From contig OY970285.1 in assembly GCA_963716005.1 (NCBI GenBank), positions 1 to 64,000 of the forward strand: DNA of 64,000 nucleotides, given 5' to 3'. This stretch comes from CAVRUF01 sp963716005. GTDB taxonomy: Bacteria; Actinomycetota; Thermoleophilia; Gaiellales; Gaiellaceae. The position numbers were made by a program, and so were the translations under genes. Below, piece by piece: positions 42,608-52,677 of the stretch (the first letter of the stretch is position 1; every line of letters starts with the position of its first letter). The notes beneath the pieces were generated by a model that was given only the letters and a program-made list of their open reading frames with translations, did not search any database and was not told where the DNA came from.

Positions 42608-43372
42608 CTAGAGCGGCTCGACCGCGTCGCCCACGCGGATCCGCCCGGGCTCCACGACCTCGGCCAGCACGCCGAAGTCGATCGAATCGCCGTCGCGCAC
42701 GCCGCGGTAGTTCTTGATCGCCCGCAGCGTGTCGAAGTCGCGGCTGCCCGAATCCGGGTTGTGCGTCGTCGTCGCGCAGCGCGCGGTCTGTTCGATGATC
42801 CGTAGGAGCACCTCGCCGATTCGCACCTGGCCGCCGATCCACTCGTCCTCCTCGTGCGGCTTTGATCCGCCGAGCGCGATCAGCATCCGGAAGCGCCGCG
42901 CGTCGAACCCGCCGTTCGTCCGCGCCTGCCGGCCGAGCTCCTCCACCGACGCGTCGCCCAGGATCGTCACCGGGCTCGAGTCGTAGCCGGTCCGGTCGTC
43001 GTCGACGCGGACGAGGCGGAGGAACTTCCCGGCGAAGTCGGAGAGTGCGTCCTCCCACGGGCCCTCGACGTAGCGGCCTCGCACCGGGCGGCCCCAGAAC
43101 GGCGTTACCTTCTCCTCGCCGAGCTCGACCTCGCCGTCGACGACGCGGCCGTCCGGAAACGTGAGCGACAGCCGTGTCCCGGCCGGATCCGCCTCTGAGA
43201 CGACCTGTACCAGCGGCCCGTAGTCGATGCCGCTGAAGAGCCTCCCCTCCTCGTTCACGAGGAAGAACCGGCGGTCGCCCGGCACGCCGTCGGACGCAAC
43301 GGAGATCTCCTCCGGGAAGTGCAGCCCGAGTCCCTTCACGGGCGCGACCTGGAGACGAGAGACGGCGATCAC
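42608..43372 (-). CDS. MOSC-domain protein (MOSC_N plus MOSC)
   Basis: 254 residues from the GTG at 43372. The MOSC N-terminal beta-barrel is about 1-100 (AVSRLQVAPVKGLGLHFPEE, VPGDRRFFLVNEEGRLFSG). The MOSC domain is about 110-250: DASVEELGRQARTNGGFDAR, RFRMLIALGG and the conserved Cys in RCATTTHNPDSGSRDFDTL, which in MOSC enzymes handles the sulfur of molybdenum cofactor or N-oxygenated substrates. It overlaps the purF stop by four bases, an unusual attachment to a purine operon. Confidence 0.88.
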   Translation of the reverse strand: MIAVSRLQVAPVKGLGLHFPEEISVASDGVPGDRRFFLVNEEGRLFSGIDYGPLVQVVSEADPAGTRLSLTFPDGRVVDGEVELGEEKVTPFWGRPVRGRYVEGPWEDALSDFAGKFLRLVRVDDDRTGYDSSPVTILGDASVEELGRQARTNGGFDARRFRMLIALGGSKPHEEDEWIGGQVRIGEVLLRIIEQTARCATTTHNPDSGSRDFDTLRAIKNYRGVRDGDSIDFGVLAEVVEPGRIRVGDAVEPL

Positions 43373-44757
43373 AGTCGCGTCGGCTCGAAGCGGTGCTTGG
43401 CAAGCGTGCGGTCGTCGGGCACCGCGGTCGGGTACTTGCGGGTCAGGCAGGCGCGGCAGAACGTTCCCTCGGGCCGACGCGTCGCCGCCTGGAGCCCGTC
43501 CAGCGAGAGGTAGGCGAGCGTGGTCGCGCCGATCTGCTCGCGCACGTCGTCGACCGAGCGGTTGCCGGCGATCAGCTCCTCCTCGGTCGCCATGTCGATC
43601 CCGTAGAAGCACGGCGAGACGATCGGCGGCGACGACACGCGCACGTGTACCTCCTCGGCGCCTTCCTCGAAGAGCATCGAGACGATCTTGCGGGTCGTCG
43701 TGCCGCGGACGATCGAGTCGTCGACGACCACGACGCGCTTGCCGGCGACCTCGGCGAGCGGGTTGAACTTCGTCTTGATCCCGTGCTCGCGCAGCGCCTG
43801 GTCGGGCTGGATGAACGTGCGGCCGACGTAGCGGTTCTTGATGAGGCCCTCGTTGAACGGGATGCCGCTCGCGCGCGCGAACCCGATCGCCGCCGGCGTG
43901 CCGGAGTCGGGGATCCCGATGACCATGTCGGCGGCGACCGGCGCCTCCTCGGCGAGCCGCTCGCCCATCCGCACCCGAGCGCCGTGCAGCTCGACCCCGC
44001 GGAACTTCGAGTCGGGCCGGCCGAAGTAGATGAACTCGAAGATGCAGAGCGCGCCTCCGCCCTCGTCCTCGGGCACGACCTGGAAGCCGCGCAGCCCGTT
44101 CTCGTCGCAGACGACCAGCTCGCCGTGCCCGATCTCGCGCTCGAACTCGGCGCCGAGCAGGTCGAGCGCGCAGGTCTCGGAGGCGATGATCGGGTCGTCG
44201 TCGAGGCGCCCGACGACGAGCGGGCGGATCCCCTGCGGGTCGCGGAAGCCGAGCAGCTTCCCCTCGGAGAGGACGACGGTCGCGTACGCGCCCTCGAGCT
44301 TCTGCATCGTGGCGGCGACCGCCTTCTCGAGCGGGCGCTCGTCGTAGGCGAGGAACGCCGCGATCACCTCGGTGTCGGAGGTGGTGCGCAGCTTCACGCC
44401 CATCCTGTCGAGCTCCTCGCGGAGGGCGGTCGTGTTCACGAGATTGCCGTTGTGGCCGAGCGCGACCCGGCGCGCCGGGCCCTCGAGCACGACCGGCTGC
44501 GCGTTCGTCCAGTTGACCGAGCCGGTCGTCGAGTAGCGACAGTGCGCAATCGCCGCCTGGCCCCGCAATCCCTGGAGGCTCTCCTCGGAGAAGACCTGCG
44601 ACACGAGCCCCATGTCGCGCATGGCCGTGAGGCGGCCGTTGTCCGAGACCGCGATGCCGGCCGACTCCTGGCCGCGGTGCTGGAGCGCGAAGAGCCCGAA
44701 GTAGGCGAGGCGGGCGACGTCGCGATCGGGCGCGTGGATGCCGAGGATGCCGCACAT
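43369..44757 (-). CDS. purF: Amidophosphoribosyltransferase PurF
   Basis: 462 residues from ATG 44757. The catalytic Cys2 (MCGILGIHAPDRDVARLAYF) directly follows Met, so no propeptide is present. Glutaminase blocks LQHRGQESAGIAVSD and RYSTTGSVNWTNAQPVV are followed by the PRPP loop VVVVDDSIVRGTTTRKIVSM. The segment GVELHGARVRMGERLAEEAP carries no visible 4Fe-4S cysteine set. It commits PRPP to purine synthesis. It starts two bases after purL ends. Confidence 0.96.
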   Translation of the reverse strand: MCGILGIHAPDRDVARLAYFGLFALQHRGQESAGIAVSDNGRLTAMRDMGLVSQVFSEESLQGLRGQAAIAHCRYSTTGSVNWTNAQPVVLEGPARRVALGHNGNLVNTTALREELDRMGVKLRTTSDTEVIAAFLAYDERPLEKAVAATMQKLEGAYATVVLSEGKLLGFRDPQGIRPLVVGRLDDDPIIASETCALDLLGAEFEREIGHGELVVCDENGLRGFQVVPEDEGGGALCIFEFIYFGRPDSKFRGVELHGARVRMGERLAEEAPVAADMVIGIPDSGTPAAIGFARASGIPFNEGLIKNRYVGRTFIQPDQALREHGIKTKFNPLAEVAGKRVVVVDDSIVRGTTTRKIVSMLFEEGAEEVHVRVSSPPIVSPCFYGIDMATEEELIAGNRSVDDVREQIGATTLAYLSLDGLQAATRRPEGTFCRACLTRKYPTAVPDDRTLAKHRFEPTRL

Positions 44758-44759
44758 GG

Positions 44760-46866
44760 CTAGGCGGCCTTCCCGTGCTCGTGCGCGGCGGCGAGCTCGG
44801 CGAGGCCGAGGCCGAGGATGGAATCGCCGCCGACCGCGCCGAGCTGCCTCAGCGGAACGCCTTCGAGTCGCGCCACGTCCTCGGGACGGCAGCTGACGAC
44901 CGCGCGCCCGCCGCCCTCGCCGAACCACGTCACGGTGTCCGAGTCGAGCTCGATCTCGGCGCCGATTCCCGACCAGATCGCGAGCTCCGCGAGCGCTACC
45001 GCGAGCCCGCCGTCGGAGGCGTCGTGCGCGCTCGTCAGCACCGCGCCGTGTGCGGAGAGGAACCGAATCAGCGCCGCCTCGGCGTCGAGGTCGGGCCGCG
45101 GCGGGCACCCGGCGACACCGCCGAGGAAGCGCGCCTGGAACTCGGAGCCGTCGAGCGCGACCGGGGCGTCCCCGGCGAGCAGCACGACGTCGCCCTCCTC
45201 CCACCGGGAGGGAATCCTCCGCACGTCCTCGACCGTGCCGACGCAGCCGACGACCGGGGTCGGGTCGATCGCGCGCCCGTCGGTCTCGTTGTAGAGCGAC
45301 ACGTTCCCGGAGACGACGGGGACGCTCGAGCGCCTCGCAGGCGAGCGCCATGCCCTCGATCGCCTCGGTCAGCTCCCAGGCGACGTCAGGCTTCTCGGGA
45401 TTGCCGAAGTTCAGGCAGTTCGTGATCGCGAGCGGCGCGCCGCCGGCGCAGGCGACGTTGCGCGCCGACTCGAGCACGGCGTTCATCCCAGCGGTGCGCG
45501 GATCGAGTGCCGCCGCGCGGCCGGGGCCGTCCAGGGAAACCGCGAGCCCGCGCATCGATGGGCGCAGCCGGAGCACCGCGGCGTCGAGGCCGGGGCGGCG
45601 GACGGTGCGCGACCCGACGAGGTGGTCGTAGCGCTCGAAGACGCGCCGGCGGCTGCGGATGTTCGGCGAGCCGAGCAGCTCGAGCAGATGGAACGGCTCG
45701 GCCCGCGCCGGTGCGACCTCTACGGGCGCGGCGGGTTCGCGGGCCTCGGTCTCGAGCTCGTAGCGCGGCGCCTCGTCCGTGAGGAACCGCGCCGGGATCT
45801 CGCCGACCGACTCGCCGTCGAAGAAGCAGCGCAGCTCGCCCGATTCGGTCACCTCGCCGATCACGGTGCAGGCGAGCTCCCAGCGCCCGCATAGCTCCTC
45901 GACCTCGGCGAGCCGCTCGGGCTCGACCACGGCGACCATCCGCTCCTGGCTCTCGGAGATCATGATCTCGACCGGATCCATCGCGGTCTCGCGCTGGGGC
46001 ACGCGATCCAAATGAACGTCGACCCCGGCTCCTCCGCGCGCCGCCATCTCGGCCAGCGACGAGGCAAGCCCTGCAGCGCCGAGATCCTGCAGCGATACGC
46101 AGAGCCCGCTCTCGACGAGCGCGAGCGAGAGCTCGATCAGCTTCTTGCCGGTGAACGGATCGCCGATCTGCACGGTCGGCCGCTTGTCCTCGTCCGCGTC
46201 GGAGAGCTCCTGGCTCGCGAGGACGCTCGCGCCGCCGATGCCGTCGCGGCCGGTCGTCGCGCCGTAGAGGACGATCAGGTTCCCTGTCCCTCGCGCGCGG
46301 GAGGCGAGAACGCGCTCGGCAGGTAGCACCCCTACGCACATGGCGTTCACGAGCGGGTTCTCCGCGTAGACCGGATCGAAGACCGCCTCGCCGCCGACCG
46401 TTGGGACGCCGACGCAGTTTCCGTAGTGGCCGATCCCGGCGACCGCGCGCCCGAAGGCGAAGCCGGGGTCGCCGAAGCGCAGTCCGTCGAGGAGCGCGAT
46501 CGGCCGCGCGCCCATGGCGATGATGTCGCGGAGGATCCCGCCGACACCGGTCGCGGCGCCCTGGAACGGCTCGACCGCGGACGGATGGTTGTGGCTCTCG
46601 ACCTTGAAGGCGACCGCCTGGCCGTCGCCGACGTCGACGACGCCGGCGTTCTCGCCCGGGCCCTGGAGTACGGCCGCGCCCTCGGTCGGAAATCGGCGCA
46701 GGAGGAGCGCCGAATGCTTGTAACCGCAGTGCTCCGACCAGAGGAGGGAGAACACGGCGAGCTCGAAGTCGTTCGGCTCGCGTTCGAGCAGAACGCAGAT
46801 TCGATCGAGTTCCCCGTCCGTCAGGCCGAGCGCGCGGTGGAGTGGTTGCTCCGCGACCGGGCTCAA
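44760..46866 (-). CDS. purL: FGAM synthase subunit PurL (small type), one frameshift
   Basis: Starts with a TTG at 46866 (MSPVAEQPLHRALGLTDGEL). LLWSEHCGYKHSALLLRRF, ESHNHPSAVEPFQGAATGVG and LYGATTGRDGIGGASVLASQ are canonical. The frame breaks after ACEAL; deleting one base at about 45326 gives GVPVVSGNVSLYNETDG, then AHDASDGGLAVALAELAIW, for 701 residues. This is the ~80-kDa PurL that needs PurS and PurQ, both encoded at 57.3-58.2 kb. It converts FGAR to FGAM with ammonia from PurQ. Confidence 0.95.
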
Positions 46867-46926
46867 GGCTCGTAGGTTAGCTCCCTCGTCGGCGCGAGGT
46901 GTCGCCTTCTCGCTAGCGTGGCGCCG

Positions 46927-47841
46927 ATGGCCCGCGGCTACCTCCCCCTGCTCATCTTCGTGGCCGCGATCTGGGGCGCGTCGTACATGTTCATCTCGGT
47001 CGCCGTGGACGAGATCGACCCGATCCCGCTCATGGCGCTCCGGCTTTTCCTCGCCTCGCTCGTCCTGCTCCCGATCCTGATGATCCAGCAGGGAGCCCGC
47101 GGCGCGATCGCCGACATCCGCGCCGCCGGCTGGGGGCTCGTCGTCCTCGGCGTCATCAACACGGCGCTCCCGTTCACGCTGATCGCCTGGGGCGAGCTGC
47201 ACGTGACCTCGTCGATCGCCGGGATCGCGAACGCGCCCGTGCCGATCTTCGTCGCGCTCCTGGCGATCAAGTACCGGCCGAGCGAAACGGTTTCCGGGAT
47301 GCGGCTCGTCGGGATCATCCTCGGCTTCCTCGGCGTCGCCGTGCTCGCGGGACTGCACCCGGAGGGAGGCTGGTGGGCGGCCGCCGGGACGCTCGCGGTC
47401 GTGCTCGCGTCGCTCTCGTACGCCGGAGCGAACCTGTTCACGCAAAACCACTACACGACCACCAAGCCGCTCGTGCTCGTCACGGGCTCGTCGATCGCCG
47501 GCTTCCTGATCCTCGCGCCGCTCTCGCTGACGCGGCTTCCCGAGGAGACCCCGAGCGCCAAGGCCTTCGCCTCGGTCGCCGTCCTCGGCATCGTCGGGAC
47601 CGCGTTCGCGCTGCTGCTCTTCTTCCGGATGCTCATGGCCTACGGCGCCTCGCGCACCGCGCTCGTCACCTACCTCATCCCGCCGTTCGCGGTGGCCTAC
47701 GGCGTGACGATCCTGAACGACCCGCTGCCGCTGAACGCGATCCTCGGACTCGCCCTGATTCTCGGCGGCGTCGCGCTCGGTTCCGGCGCCTTCCGTCTCT
47801 CGCGCACGCGCGAGGCGGTCGCAACGCCGCAACGACCGTAG
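46927..47841 (+). CDS. EamA/DMT-family transporter
   Basis: 304 residues from the ATG at 46927 (MARGYLPLLIFVAAIWGASY). Ten hydrophobic spans arranged as two EamA repeats. The hallmark AAIWGASYMFISVAVDEI starts the first, and SYAGANLFTQNHYTTTKPLV begins the second. Substrates in this superfamily are metabolites such as amino acids, purines or nucleotide sugars. It is divergent from purL; a link to purine export is possible but unsupported. Confidence 0.9.
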   Translation: MARGYLPLLIFVAAIWGASYMFISVAVDEIDPIPLMALRLFLASLVLLPILMIQQGARGAIADIRAAGWGLVVLGVINTALPFTLIAWGELHVTSSIAGIANAPVPIFVALLAIKYRPSETVSGMRLVGIILGFLGVAVLAGLHPEGGWWAAAGTLAVVLASLSYAGANLFTQNHYTTTKPLVLVTGSSIAGFLILAPLSLTRLPEETPSAKAFASVAVLGIVGTAFALLLFFRMLMAYGASRTALVTYLIPPFAVAYGVTILNDPLPLNAILGLALILGGVALGSGAFRLSRTREAVATPQRP

Positions 47842-47961
47842 TTTTCCGCAGGTTCGGCGGCGACTATAGGAAACTATTGCGCATTGCAACCCTGCCGATT
47901 CGCTTGAAAACAGCCGAAAAACCTGTTCTGATTGCCTGTCCCACCAGGAGAGGAGAGGGGA

Positions 47962-50900
47962 ATGCGGAGACGTATGGGGAGCCTTCGGGCCTTGATGGTC
48001 CTGCCGGCTCTCGTCGTGATCGTCGCCCTTGCGCTGACAGGAGGCGCGGCGGCGATTACAGACGAAAACGGTGTTGAGCAGGAAAGTTTGGTCGAAGTCA
48101 ACCTTCCGAGTCGCGCAGCGCTCGACGCGCTGGTCGCCACCGGAATGGATGTGGCCGAGTACGTCCGCCACAACGACGACGGCACGATCACCACGCAGGT
48201 GATGGTGACCGATGACGAGCTCGCGGCACTCGCCGAGGCGGGCTACGACATCGGCGCCACCGTCCAGGATTACAACGACTACCTCGCGCGGATGGCCGAG
48301 CGCCAGTCCGCGATCGACGCGTCGAACGCTGCGCAGAAGGCGGCGGAGACCGGCGGCACGTCGAGCGCTCGGGAGGGCGGCTTGCGCTCGAACGTCTTCG
48401 CAAACGCCGCGCCTGAAGTGGTCATCCAGCGGGTCGACTACTTCCAGAACTACGGCGGCCGGTTCATCTCCGTCGAGGCGTTCGACGCCGCGACGAACTA
48501 CTCCGGCACCGCCGGCCCAACGCTGGCCCTGTCCTGGGCCGCCGACGACGGCGTCTACAGCACGGCGGTGAACATGAGCCGCTACATCGACGGCGATCCG
48601 ACCCCGGACACGTACCTGTACCACCGGGTCACGATCCGAATCGGTGCGGTCGGCTCGACGACTCCGGTCCCCAAGACGGTTCGGGTCGCGACGAGCACGG
48701 TGGGCGAGCCTCCGGTCGTCGCTCCGGTCACCGAGTTCATCACCGGCAACCCGCAGGGTGAGCCGTTCCCGATCGGATTCCAGAGCCACTTCTTCGATCA
48801 CTACATGGATCCGACCGAGGTCTACAACGCGTTCGAGAACATCGCAATGGAGTACCCGAACATCACGCAGCTGGTCCCGCTGCCGAACCTCACGACCGGG
48901 TACCAGCGCAAGTCGGCCGCGGTCGTGGCTCCGGTCGCGACGACGCTGAACCAGGCGGCCGCCGCAGGCGCGTCCGCGGTGCGGCTCTCGTCCACGACGG
49001 GCGTGGCGGCAGGGTCGCTGCTCATGATCGACACGGGCGCCAACCTGGAGTTCGCAACGGTCGCGTCGGTGATCACGCCGAACCCGGCCAGCCCGGCGCC
49101 GAACGTCAACCTGACGGCTCCGCTCGCGCTTGCGCATGCGGCCGGCGCCGCAGTGCTCCACGGCGCCGCGAACATCGCCTCGAACGCCGGGAACGCGGCG
49201 GCACCGTCCACAGTCGTCCTGACCGCGACCAAGTTCGGCCAGAGCGGCGGCAACGCCACCCGGGCGCAGTTCGTGAACCCGGGCGTCGCCAACTCGCCGC
49301 TCATGGTCGCCGTCACCCCGAACTTCGGGGGACAGAAGGACGTCAACGTGACCCTCGCCACCGACGGGGCCGGCAACCTCACGAGCACCGCGGCGCAGGT
49401 CGTCGCGGCGATCAACGCCTACCCAGCCGCGTCCGCGGAGATGTCTGCCCAGACGTGGGCGTCGAACGCGGGTGCGGGCATCGTCTTGCCGCGCGCGGTC
49501 TTCAACCTGTCCGACTTCCTGAACGCTCCCGCGAGCGTCCAGCGCGGTCCGTTCCGGGTGAAGGTCCTCCGGATCGGCAAGCACCGGGACGGGTCGAAGA
49601 CGGGTATCTACATCTACTGCCAGGAGCACGCTCGCGAGTGGGTCACCCCGCTCACCTGTTACGAGCTGGCGATGCGCCTGACCAAGAACTACGCAACGGA
49701 TGCCGAGACGAAGGACTTCGTCGACAACCTCGACATCTTCATCGTCCCGGTCCATCAACCCGGACGGCTCGCATCACTCGTTCTACGACTTCGCCAGCCA
49801 GCGCAAGAACCTCCCGAACTACTGCGCACCCGGTACAGCGGCCGCGATGCCCTCGAACCGCAACGCGTGGGGCACCGACCTGAACCGCAACAACTCCGAG
49901 TACTCGCTCTTCGACGGGTACTTCGGGGCATCCACGAACTGCTCGAGCGAGGTCTACTCCGGCCCGTCCGAGGTCTCCGAGCAGGAGACGAAGAACTCGC
50001 ACTGGGTCGTCGACACGTTCGACAACATCAAGTTCGCGATGAACACCCACAGCTCGGGTGGCTACTTCATGTGGTCGCCGGCGTCCTACGTCGGCCCCGG
50101 CCGCGTGACGGCGCCCGCTCCGAACATCGGCATCGAGGGCTACTACTGGAAGGCGGCCGACACGACGCTGAAGCGAATCAAGGCGTACCGCGGCACCGTG
50201 ATCGACCCGCAGCGGACCGGCCCGGTCGCGGACGTCCTGTACTCGGCCGCCGGAAACTCGGCGGACGACAACTGGTACCGCAAGGGGATCATCGCCTACA
50301 GCTTCGAGGTGGGCGCTGACCGCACCCAGCTGCCGCTGCTGAACATCGCGACCGCCGCGGGAGTCAGCGCGATCCGCGCCACGACGACCACGGGCATGAC
50401 GGTTGGGAACGAGATCAGGATCGACGTCGGGAAGAACCTCGAGGTCCGGACGATCACGGCCATCGTGACACCGAACCCCGCGAGCCCGGCGACGAACATC
50501 ACCCTGGACGCTCCGCTCACCCTGCCGCACGTGCAGAACACCCAGCTGGTCACCAACGGCACCTCGACGGGCAACACGGTCGGCGTCGGCTTCATGCCGA
50601 GCTTCGCCGTCGAGGGCCAGTACGAGGGCATGGAGTTCGCCAACGGCCACTACGGCCTGCTCGAGGCGGCTCTGGAGTACCAGCGCGATCACGAGGCTCC
50701 GACCTCGTCGATGATCACGCTGCCCGAGGGCAGCCCGACGGCATCCCCGTCGCCGATCAGCGCGACGTTCAAGTGGGGCAACGAGCCGTCGGTCATCTAC
50801 TACACGCTCGACGGCTCGACGCCGACGCTCGCGTCTCCCAAGTGGGAGGCTCAGGGTCCGCGGCGGCCGGGTGAGATCTTCACCTTCAACCACACGACCA

Positions 50901-51868
50901 CCGTGAAGTGGATCGGGGTCGACATCGTGGGCAACACGTCCGCGGTGCAGTCCGCGACCTTCGCGGTCGACGCCGATGCTCCGGAGACGACCGCATCGCT
51001 GTCGCCGGCGCCTCAGAACGGCTACTACCGCGCTCCGTTCGTGACCCTCATCGCCGACGACAACGTCGACGGCGGCGGCTCGGGAATCGCGTCCACGGAG
51101 TACAAGCTCGACGGTGCAGCCGACTGGACGGTGTACTCGGGTCCGTTCCAGGTCACCGCGAACGGTCCGCATACGCTCGTGTTCCGCTCGACGGACAACG
51201 CCGGCAACGTCGAGGCCGACAAGTCGATCAGCTTCAACGTCGACTCCACGGCTCCGACGGTGACCGTCACGACTCCGCCGAACGGCGCCACCTACACGCT
51301 CAACCAGGTCGTCAAGGCGTCCTACCTCTGCGCTGACGCAGAGTCCGGACTCCTGTCCTGCGTGGGCACGGTGGCGAACGGCTCGAACATCGCCACGAAC
51401 ACGGTCGGCCCGAAGACCTTCACGGTCACCGGGACGGACAACGCCGGTAACACCACTACGGTGACCCGGTCCTACAACGTGTTCTGGCCCTTCGACGGCT
51501 TCGAGGATCCGCTCGATGCGAAGCCGGGCAAGTACGTCGAGGAGAAGGCCGGCAGCGACATCGACGTGATCTTCTCCCTGGGCGGCGATCGCGGGATGAA
51601 CATCCTCGCGGTCGGCTCCCCGTACTCGCAGAAGGTGAACTGCTCCGACTACTCGCCCGCGAAGAGCTGCGGGAAGGCCAAGCGGCTGAAGAGGCAGATG
51701 CTCGCCCGTCAGCAGGGTGAGGACTTCGGCCCGCTGAAGTACGACAAGAAGAAGAAGCGGTACACGTTCGAGTGGGAGACCGACAAGAGCTGGAGAGGCA
51801 CTTGCCGGATGCTCGTCGTGCAGCTCACGGATGGCTCAGTCCATTCCGTGGTCGTTCGGTTCAGGTAG
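47962..51868 (+). CDS. Large secreted M14 zinc carboxypeptidase with inserted beta-domains, one frameshift
   Basis: ATG 47962 after GAGAGGAGAGGGG. Deleting one C at about 49753 (IVPVINPDGSHHSF) gives 1301 residues. Signal peptide about 1-35. A propeptide-like region (VEVNLPSRAALDALVATGMD) precedes a beta-region to about 270. The M14 peptidase has zinc ligands in CQEHAREW and NTHSSGG, the NPDG substrate loop and the Glu of YSFEVGAD. Two similar ~75-residue beta-segments interrupt it: AAAGASAVRLSSTTGVAAGS before HAREW, and TAAGVSAIRATTTTGMTVGN after FEVGAD. The C-terminus has a chitobiase-C-like domain (YTLDGSTPTLASPKW) and Ig-like DNAGNV repeats. It digests extracellular peptides. Confidence 0.88.
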
Positions 51869-51890
51869 AACCGCCGCTTACGTGGCGCTC

Positions 51891-51926
51891 GAGAGGGCCC
51901 CGGCACACGCCGGGGCCCTCTCTTTT
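51891..51926 (+). terminator. Rho-independent terminator after the M14 peptidase
   Basis: A perfect 14-bp GC-rich stem, GAGAGGGCCCCGGC / GCCGGGGCCCTCTC, with ACAC loop is followed by TTTTCGTTT. It is the clearest intrinsic terminator in the window. Confidence 0.93.
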
Positions 51927-51947
51927 CGTTTGGCTATGCTCGCGCGC

Positions 51948-52328
51948 ATGGAGCTCATCCACACCTGCTACCGCATCACGGACGTCGACCGCTCGGTCGC
52001 GTTCTACGAGGCGCTCGGCTTCGAGGAGCGCAAGCGGATGCCGATCCGCGAGGAGGCGATCAACGTCTTCATGGGCCTCCCCGGCGACGGCGACCGGCTC
52101 GAGCTGACCTACAACTTCGAGACGCCCGAGGGCGGGTACGACGTGGGCACGGGCTACGGGCACATCGCCGTGTCGGTGGACGACCTCGACGGCACGCTGG
52201 CAGCGCTCGCCGAGCAGGGGATCGAGCCCGAGCGGGCGCCGTACACGGTCCGCGAGGGCGGCTCTCGGCTGTGCTTCGTCGGCGACCCGGACGGCTACCG
52301 GGTCGAGCTCATCGAGCGCGGCGTCTAA
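51948..52328 (+). CDS. gloA: Glyoxalase I-like VOC protein (lactoylglutathione lyase family)
   Basis: 126 residues from ATG 51948 (MELIHTCYRITDVDRSVAFY). It has the GloA pattern: the first metal His in IHTCYRI, EALGFEERKRMPIREEAINV, the Glu in LELTYNFE, the second His in GYGHIAVSVDDL, and the last Glu in DGYRVELIER. All four metal ligands are present. It isomerises a hemithioacetal of methylglyoxal; in an actinomycete the thiol partner may be mycothiol or another thiol rather than glutathione. Confidence 0.88.
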   Translation: MELIHTCYRITDVDRSVAFYEALGFEERKRMPIREEAINVFMGLPGDGDRLELTYNFETPEGGYDVGTGYGHIAVSVDDLDGTLAALAEQGIEPERAPYTVREGGSRLCFVGDPDGYRVELIERGV

Positions 52329-52385
52329 GGTCGCAACGCCCGATCCCATTGCCACCGATCCAGACAAGGACCGCGTCGTCTTCCG

Positions 52386-52549
52386 ACGACCACCTCGCGT
52401 GCGGGAGCCGGGGCGTTTCGGAATGGACGATTCGCGGCACCACCACCGACGGTGAGCGAATCGACGTGCGGGGCTGCGACATCTGGACGTTCGGAGACGA
52501 CGGCAAGATCGTCCGCAAGGACAGCTTCTGGAAGATTCGCGAAGATTGA
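52386..52549 (+). pseudogene. C-terminal remnant of a SnoaL/NTF2-like protein
   Basis: About 50 residues, GVSEWTIRGTTTDGERIDVR then CDIWTFGDDGKIVRKDSFWK, match the last strands of NTF2-like/SnoaL polyketide-cyclase-fold proteins (typical family ending). The upstream half is missing: the frame before it is not protein-like, although it stays open back into the glyoxalase gene. This looks like a truncated gene left between glyoxalase and M28 peptidase. Confidence 0.55.
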
Positions 52550-52677
52550 CGAAGTTGGAGCGAGTGCCGGTCAGCCTGGAACTGGATGACTTTTCCTCAG
52601 CGTGACCGTATGCTCGCCGCGTTGAGGCCGGACTGCGCCACCCTTGCCGGCCGAAATCGAGAGAAGGGGGAGAACAT

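Noticed and set aside
48390..49415. Minus-strand open frame within the M14 gene (about 48822-49415)
   Set aside because: Alternating-frame shadow of the Ala/Val/Thr-rich insert, with no ribosome site or family similarity.
46870..49758. Extension of the purL frame far upstream, opposite the EamA and M14 genes
   Set aside because: PurL similarity starts at the TTG at 46866; the upstream part is Arg/Asp/Gly-rich antisense translation.
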